From: an uncultured Verrucomicrobiota bacterium
Lineage (GTDB): Bacteria; Verrucomicrobiota; Verrucomicrobiae; Opitutales; Opitutaceae
Direction: 5' to 3'
Length of the DNA stretch: 12,159 nt
Assembly (NCBI GenBank): GCA_946481225.1
Contig: CAMLNJ010000033.1
Coordinates: 1 to 12,159, forward strand
The notes beneath the pieces were generated by a model. That model saw only the letters and a program-made list of their open reading frames with translations. It ran no database searches and was not told the DNA's origin. This document shows positions 8,551 to 12,159 of the stretch, piece after piece; position 1 is the stretch's first letter; each line of letters opens with the position of its first letter. Both the position numbers and the translations under genes were made by a program.

Positions 8551-8570
8551 GGGAGATTTTGGAAGATTTC
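8551..8570. promoter_or_regulatory. Tandem 10-bp direct repeat upstream of rhaA, possible operator
   Basis: GGGAGATTTT (8551-8560) is followed directly by GGAAGATTTC (8561-8570), 8 of 10 bases identical and one helical turn apart, 32 bp upstream of the rhaA start. Direct half-sites of this kind suit AraC-family regulators, which often control rhamnose genes, but nothing here identifies the regulator and chance is possible. Confidence 0.25.
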
Positions 8571-8635
8571 GAGCAATTTGTGGCACGAAGTGTGTGGAGA
8601 CGGGGACAGGGGAGGGATGGCTTTCTTTTAATTTA

Positions 8636-8812
8636 GGCTGTGTCTTGTAAATAAACCGGAGCATCGCTGGCGCTCTGCGAGTGAAACGAGAAAGAGCGCT
8701 GGGCCGGCGTTGCCCTCGGCGGCACGGACCTTCGGTCCGCCTCCGCCTCGGTCGCCTTGGCCGAGCGCCCTTTCTCGCTCACGCTGCTCCGGTCTACTTA
8801 CAAGACACAGCC
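8636..8812. mobile_element. MITE-like long palindrome with 28-bp terminal inverted repeats
   Basis: The first 28 bases (starting GGCTGTGTCTTGTAA) match the reverse complement of the last 28 at 26 positions. Inside, 8687-8705 pairs with 8759-8777 at 17 of 19 positions, and an apical hairpin CGGACC-TTC-GGTCCG sits at 8725-8739. The left arm carries about 15 extra bases. TA flanks both ends (8634-8635 and 8813-8814), as a TA target duplication would leave, which is the habit of IS630/Tc1-type transposases. At 177 bp it has no room for a transposase, so it would be non-autonomous. The family name is unknown to me. Confidence 0.7.
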
Positions 8813-8816
8813 TAAC

Positions 8817-8926
8817 GCTGAGACGCGGAGGCGCAGAGAGAAAGGAGGGCGGGTGAGTTCGGGTGATCGCGCGATCCGGGGCGGTGGATCCAGGGTGGAG
8901 GTTACTCCGCGCCTTTGCGTCTCTGC
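8817..8926. repeat. Imperfect 22-bp inverted repeat between the two palindromic elements
   Basis: 8817-8838 (GCTGAGACGCGGAGGCGCAG onward) matches the reverse complement of 8905-8926 at 18 of 22 positions. The 66-bp spacer holds a perfect 12-bp palindrome, GATCGCGCGATC, at 8865-8876. The arms resemble those of the 17-bp inverted repeat at 7032-7210 and the 'GCAGAGACGCAGAG' type of dispersed intergenic repeat known from several environmental phyla. Confidence 0.55.
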
Positions 8927-8930
8927 TTTG

Positions 8931-9099
8931 AACCTAAAACCGGCGATAGCCGCGACTCATCTCGCACAACCTGCTGATCATCTGCTGATCGCATCGACCG
9001 CTCGACGCACCTTCCAGGTGCGCCTTCGGATCGCTGCAATCACCATCCGATTCAGCACCTTGCGCGATCTTTCGCCGGGGCTATCGCCGGATTTAGGTT
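8931..9099. mobile_element. Second MITE-like palindrome, 169 bp
   Basis: AACCTAAAACCGGCGATAGC at 8931-8950, extended by one C to 8951, matches the reverse complement of 9079-9099 at 20 of 21 positions. The inner arms remain partly complementary, and a 7-bp hairpin CGCACCT-TCC-AGGTGCG at 9006-9022 lies almost exactly in the centre, so the whole element can fold into one long stem. Its ends are unrelated to those of the 177-bp neighbour, but the architecture is the same. No clear target duplication is visible. It encodes no transposase, and I do not recognise the family. Confidence 0.6.
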
Positions 9100-9142
9100 G
9101 AAAACTGGTCAAGCATGGGCGGCCGGGGATGGGTAAAAGAAA

Positions 9143-9167
9143 GCCCCGCTCGGGAAGCGAGCGGGGC
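9143..9167 (-). terminator. Intrinsic terminator of the aquaporin-like gene
   Basis: GCCCCGCTCG (9143-9152) pairs perfectly with 9158-9167 across a 5-nt loop. On the minus strand it is followed by TTTCTTTT, giving a standard Rho-independent terminator about 53 nt after the gene's stop. A smaller hairpin, CCGAGC-TGGG-GCTCGG at 9181-9196, lies between the stop and the terminator. Confidence 0.9.
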
Positions 9168-9219
9168 GGTGAGGAGCAGGCCGAGCTGGGGCTCGGCGTT
9201 CCCGGGGGGAGGCGGAAGC

Positions 9220-9852
9220 TTAGTGGCTGGAGGGTTCGGAGCTGCGGACGAGGGCGTTGAAGGCGAGGGCGGCGGCGGCGCCACCGGCGAGGTCGGCGAC
9301 GAGGTAGACGAGGGATTGGCCCGGCTCGACGAGGCCCATGAGGGGAAGGGCGAAACCAACGGCTGGGTTGAAGGCGCCGCCGGAGATGCCGCCGACGGCG
9401 AAGGCCATGGCCATGACGGTGCCGCCGATGGCGAGGCCGTAGAAGGAGTTGTTGGCGGTGGTCTTCGCGGTGGCGACGTTGAGCACGGTCCAGGCGAGGG
9501 CGAAGGTGGCGAGGAACTCGACCGTCAGCGACGGGGCGAGGGCGAAAGACGCGGCGCCGAGGTCGGGTTTGCCGTGGATGGCGAGGACGACGAGGCCGGC
9601 CAAGAGCGCACCGATGACTTGGGCGATCCAGTAGGGAACTAGATCGGCCTTTGGGAGGACGCCGCGGAGGAAGGCGGCGAGGGAGACGGCCGGGTTGAAG
9701 TGTCCGCCGGAGACGTGTCCGCCGGCGAAGATCATGACCATGAGGATGCCTCCGATGGCAACGGGCGGCAGGGCGGCGCCGCCGCCGACGGACATGCCGA
9801 TGGTGAGGACGAGGAAGAAGGTGCCGATAAGTTCGACGGCGTATTTTTTCAT
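9220..9852 (-). CDS. MIP-family channel (aquaporin-like) with atypical selectivity filter
   Basis: A 210-residue inner-membrane channel, slightly short for the family (E. coli AqpZ is about 230). Six hydrophobic helices and both half-helix loops are present: SGGHFNPAV (NPA at 53-55) and SGGAFNPAV (NPA at 162-164), each half beginning with the usual glycine-rich repeat. The arginine that nearly always follows the second NPA (R189 in AqpZ) is replaced by V165. By ungapped spacing from the NPA boxes, the other filter positions would be I33, A150 and G159 instead of F, H and T, giving a wide, hydrophobic filter. Water-only transport is therefore doubtful; small neutral solutes or gases are possible but unproven. 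ATG 9852 starts at MKKYAVELIG, typical of the family, without a visible Shine-Dalgarno. It has its own terminator, is separated from its neighbours by 264 and 700 bp, and is probably a single-gene unit. Confidence 0.93.
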   Translation of the reverse strand: MKKYAVELIGTFFLVLTIGMSVGGGAALPPVAIGGILMVMIFAGGHVSGGHFNPAVSLAAFLRGVLPKADLVPYWIAQVIGALLAGLVVLAIHGKPDLGAASFALAPSLTVEFLATFALAWTVLNVATAKTTANNSFYGLAIGGTVMAMAFAVGGISGGAFNPAVGFALPLMGLVEPGQSLVYLVADLAGGAAAALAFNALVRSSEPSSH

Positions 9853-9891
9853 GTGGATGGGAGCGGGATGGGGCCGCGGAAGGGCGCGGTG

Positions 9892-9927
9892 TGCCCAATG
9901 ACCAATGCCCGATCACGAATGGGCAAT
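9892..9927. repeat. Short CCAATG-type repeat with inverted arms
   Basis: TGCCCA at 9892-9897 pairs with TGGGCA at 9920-9925, and CCAATG occurs twice in between (9895-9900 and 9902-9907). On the minus strand this reads as the CATTGGTCATTGG type of short intergenic repeat. It lies 40 bp upstream of the aquaporin-like gene, in the otherwise featureless 264-bp gap 9853-10116, where I see no clear terminator or promoter. Confidence 0.4.
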
Positions 9928-10116
9928 ACGGAAGGCGGATTCCGGTTGCGGCGTGGTTTTGGTGGCGGGTGCGAACTCGGGGCGTTGGCGGGCGCGTGGG
10001 CGGGCGAAATTTGGCCCCCGGTGGATTCTGTTGGTCCATGCACCGGCGAGGCGGTGGCGCGAAAAGGAAATCGGCGCGAGTCGCGGGTCGGGCGGCGGGA
10101 GCGGGGGGCGTGAAGG

Positions 10117-10554
10117 TCAGCGGTCGGCGCGCGGGAAGCCTTCGGCCCGTGGCAACGCGAAAACGGGGGCGAGCAGGGCGAGGGCGACAAGGCTGAAGGC
10201 GAAGAGTTCGCGCTGGTGGGAGCGGGCCACGATGGTGCCGATGATGCCGCAGCCTTCCGCCATCGCCATGGCGACGATGAAGATCGGGAGCTTTTTTTGC
10301 AGGGAGCCGAAACGCGGGAGAACGAGGAAGCGCACGAGGATGGAGGCGACGACCGCGCCGATGCAGAGAAACTCGATGGGGCCGAGCGCGGCGGCGGCGG
10401 GTTCGGGGACGGGCCTGGCGCGGGCGGAGGGGCCAAGAAAAAAGTGTATGACGACCACGCCGGAGGTCATCGCAAACCAAAGCGCCCAGAAGGTGATCGC
10501 CTGGGTGGCCGGGGTGGGTGTCGGGGACGGCGAAGCTGAGGGAAAGGAGCGCAT
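10117..10554 (-). CDS. Small four-helix membrane protein of unknown function
   Basis: A 145-residue protein that I do not recognise. A short Ser/Pro/Thr-rich N-terminus (1-16) is followed by four hydrophobic segments at about 17-41, 56-79, 90-110 and 116-134. A basic stretch (RFGSLQKK, 81-88) between helices 2 and 3 suggests a cytoplasmic loop there. Helix 3 (IVAMAMAEGCGIIGTIVA) has a buried glutamate followed by small residues, somewhat like one helix of the rotor-ring (subunit c) proteins, but the overall four-helix layout does not match that family, so I draw no functional conclusion. The ATG lies 9 bp after the stop of the upstream helical-repeat gene, so the two are probably one transcript. 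No Shine-Dalgarno is visible, and translational coupling is plausible. Confidence 0.8.
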   Translation of the reverse strand: MRSFPSASPSPTPTPATQAITFWALWFAMTSGVVVIHFFLGPSARARPVPEPAAAALGPIEFLCIGAVVASILVRFLVLPRFGSLQKKLPIFIVAMAMAEGCGIIGTIVARSHQRELFAFSLVALALLAPVFALPRAEGFPRADR

Positions 10555-10563
10555 GGCGGTGGT

Positions 10564-12159
10564 TTATTTGCCGGAGGTTCCGGGCGTATATTCGGGATCG
10601 ATGTCGTCGAGGAGGTCCTTGCCGACGCGCTCTATGCCGAGCCGGGCCAGGGAACTGGCGGGGTAGAGGGATTGCGCGGCAAGCCACTGGGTGAGGGCGG
10701 CGGCGGGGCGGCCGGCCTCTTCGTGGCGCTTGGCGGCGTCGATCCGGCCGACGAAGCCGGCGACGCGCGGGGCGAGCTCGGCGCGGCGCTGGTTGACCTG
10801 GACGTCGTTGGGCGTGAGGGCGGAGGCGTTGTCCAGCGCCTCCCAGGCGGCGAAGGCGTTGTTCTGCGCGAGGAGTTCCTGGGCCTGGGCGAGGAAGATT
10901 TCCACGCGGGAGAGTTTTTCGATGATCTCCTTGAGGCGGGGGCCGCGGACGGCGTCGGTGAGGAGGGCGATGGCGAGCTCGCTGCGCTGGTCGTAGAGGC
11001 GGCGGAGGTCGTTGCGCTTGAGGGCGTCGTCGAAGAGCAGGGCGGCTTGCGAGCCGAGGTCGACCTGCTGGGCCATGTTTTCGGTGTAGGTCTTGATGGC
11101 GGGGTTGAGGGGCCAGAGGGAGGCGGCGCGCTGGACGCCTTCCTGGGCGCGGAGGAAGTCGCCTGCGGCGGCGGCCTGCTGGGCGGCGTAGAGGGCGAGG
11201 GTGCTCATGCGCTGGGCGGCGCGGAGGGCGGAGACCGCCTCGCCGGAGCGGAAGTCTTTCGCGTTTTGGCCGATTTCGGAGACGAGCTTGTCGACGGCGT
11301 CGTAGTCTTTGAGGTCGGCGAGTTTTCGGGCCTGGTCGATCTGGCGGTAAAGGGCGAGGAGGACCTGTTTTTTCTCCCGTTCGAACCCGGCGACGGCGGG
11401 CGTGTATTCACCGAGGAAGAAGGTTTCCTGGAGCCGTTCGAGGGCGCCGACGAGCTGTCCGTCCTCGTAGCTGGCGCGGACGGAGTGCATGGCGGCCTCG
11501 GTGTCGTTCATGGCCTCGCGGGAGAGGAACTCGAGGGTGTCGACGGTGAGGGAGAGGTCGGTGGCGGGGAGGAAGGACTGGATCTCTTTCTGGCCGACCT
11601 CGAGTTGCTGGGCGGAGCCCTTGAAGGTGAAGCGGTAGAAGCTGGCGGCGATGAGGCAGTGCTGGAAGCGGCGCTGGAGAAAGAGGTTCACCAGCGCGGT
11701 CTGGAACTGGAGTTTGGCCTGCACGCCGGTGAGGGCGGAGCCGGACTCGGCGGCGGCGATCTTGGCCTCGGTTTCGACGAGGTTGCGGGCGCGGAAGCCC
11801 TGCGCGACGGGGTCGAAGCCGCCGGGGATTTCCTTCTTCTCGGCTTTTTTCGGGTTGGCGTGGTTGGTGCGCGGGGTGTTGCCGGTTTTGTTGGTGGTGT
11901 TGCCCGAGGAACCGGAGCTGTTGCCGGCGTTGATCTGGGGGCTGGCTCCGTCGACGGCGGAGGCGGCCTGGGCGAGGGTGTCGCTGGTGATGTCGTAGCC
12001 TTGGCGCGCCATGGCGTCGCCGGAGCCGATGACGCCGAGCTGCTGCTGGCGGCGGATGCGGGCGAGTTCGCCGGAGGTGACGGCGAGGGCGTCGCGCTCG
12101 TCGCGGATGCGCCACGCGTTGAAGACCTGGTTGGCGACGGCGAGGGAGGCGCCGCCGTC
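10564..12159 (-). CDS. Helical-repeat (TPR-like) protein of unknown function, 5' end beyond window
   Basis: The last 531 codons of a longer gene. An internal ATG exists at 12012, but the frame stays open with the same codon style to the right edge, so the start is outside the window. Numbering from the edge: residues 1-70 are mixed helix rich in Arg/Gln, 75-108 are a low-complexity Ser/Gly/Asn/Thr then Lys-rich linker, and about 110-515 are almost entirely alpha-helical with regularly spaced Ala/Leu/Tyr patterns such as AYEAL-like pairs (AFAAWEALDNASALTPNDVQ, LWPLNPAIKTY) that recall degenerate TPR units. No catalytic or membrane segment is visible in this part. A role as a scaffold or envelope-assembly protein is only a guess. 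It is followed after 9 bp by the four-helix membrane protein, so the two products may act together at the membrane. Confidence 0.85.
   Translation of the reverse strand, partial: DGGASLAVANQVFNAWRIRDERDALAVTSGELARIRRQQQLGVIGSGDAMARQGYDITSDTLAQAASAVDGASPQINAGNSSGSSGNTTNKTGNTPRTNHANPKKAEKKEIPGGFDPVAQGFRARNLVETEAKIAAAESGSALTGVQAKLQFQTALVNLFLQRRFQHCLIAASFYRFTFKGSAQQLEVGQKEIQSFLPATDLSLTVDTLEFLSREAMNDTEAAMHSVRASYEDGQLVGALERLQETFFLGEYTPAVAGFEREKKQVLLALYRQIDQARKLADLKDYDAVDKLVSEIGQNAKDFRSGEAVSALRAAQRMSTLALYAAQQAAAAGDFLRAQEGVQRAASLWPLNPAIKTYTENMAQQVDLGSQAALLFDDALKRNDLRRLYDQRSELAIALLTDAVRGPRLKEIIEKLSRVEIFLAQAQELLAQNNAFAAWEALDNASALTPNDVQVNQRRAELAPRVAGFVGRIDAAKRHEEAGRPAAALTQWLAAQSLYPASSLARLGIERVGKDLLDDIDPEYTPGTSGK

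Larger units (their letters stand above)
8520..9219. other. 700-bp gene-free gap filled with palindromic repeats
   Basis: No credible gene lies here. From right to left it holds the aquaporin terminator (9143-9167), a 169-bp palindromic element (8931-9099), a diverged inverted repeat (8817-8926), a 177-bp palindromic element (8636-8812) and the 116-bp leader of rhaA (8520-8635). The rhaA promoter should lie in this gap. The only AT-rich stretch near it is about 8621-8656, at the edge of the left element. I could not place -35/-10 boxes with confidence. Confidence 0.7.

Noticed and set aside
8520..8576. TTG start giving a 449-residue RhaA
   Set aside because: The extra 19 residues resemble no known RhaA N-terminus, and the in-frame ATG at 8519 gives the expected length.
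8636..9099. CRISPR array or tRNA cluster as an explanation of the repeated structure
   Set aside because: The repeats are inverted, not regularly spaced direct copies, and none folds into a cloverleaf with tRNA-like conserved bases.
8978..10687. 569-codon minus-strand frame running through the aquaporin-like and membrane-protein genes and into the palindromic element
   Set aside because: The aquaporin and membrane-protein frames give real helices and NPA motifs, whereas this frame gives Arg/Pro-rich text and crosses two intergenic regions and a terminator.
10564..12012. Internal ATG at 12012 as the true start of the helical-repeat gene
   Set aside because: The frame remains open to the window edge with the same GC3-rich codon use and plausible helical sequence, so the gene most likely begins outside the window.

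Overview
The window is very GC-rich. Every gene I can support lies on the minus strand, so transcription runs from the right edge to the left edge. The organism looks like a soil- or water-type Verrucomicrobiota, most likely Opitutaceae. That is an inference from the base composition, the giant secreted propeller/Ig-type protein with the kind of C-terminal module common in that group, the E. coli-type RhaA beside a fused rhamnulose-phosphate aldolase/dehydrogenase, and the many short purine/pyrimidine intergenic repeats. No marker gene proves it.

Layout in the direction of transcription. (1) 12159-10564: the 3' part of a long helical-repeat protein of unknown function, whose start is beyond the window. 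(2) 10554-10117: a small four-helix membrane protein starting 9 bp after it, probably co-transcribed. (3) 9852-9220: a short MIP-family channel (aquaporin-like) with two NPA boxes but no arginine in the selectivity filter, followed by a clear intrinsic terminator. (4) 9219-8520: 700 bp without a gene, largely filled by two MITE-like long imperfect palindromes and a third inverted repeat between them. (5) 8519-7227 rhaA and 6957-4765 the fused aldolase/dehydrogenase (rhaD, also called rhaEW). These are two steps of L-rhamnose breakdown, separated by a 269-bp gap with a hairpin and repeats, and the second gene is followed by three hairpins, the last an intrinsic terminator. (6) 4527 to beyond position 1: a secreted protein of at least 1509 residues built from beta-propellers, FN3-, BACON- and He_PIG-like domains.

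How the genes work together. RhaA turns L-rhamnose into L-rhamnulose. The fused enzyme cleaves L-rhamnulose-1-phosphate into DHAP and L-lactaldehyde, and its SDR half probably oxidises the lactaldehyde. The kinase between these steps (RhaB), a transporter and a regulator are not in the window. The other genes have no obvious tie to rhamnose.

The features most worth a second look are the two palindromic elements in the 8.6-9.1 kb gap, the channel's altered selectivity filter, and the apparent internal duplication of the giant secreted protein. I did not find an obviously new multi-gene system.
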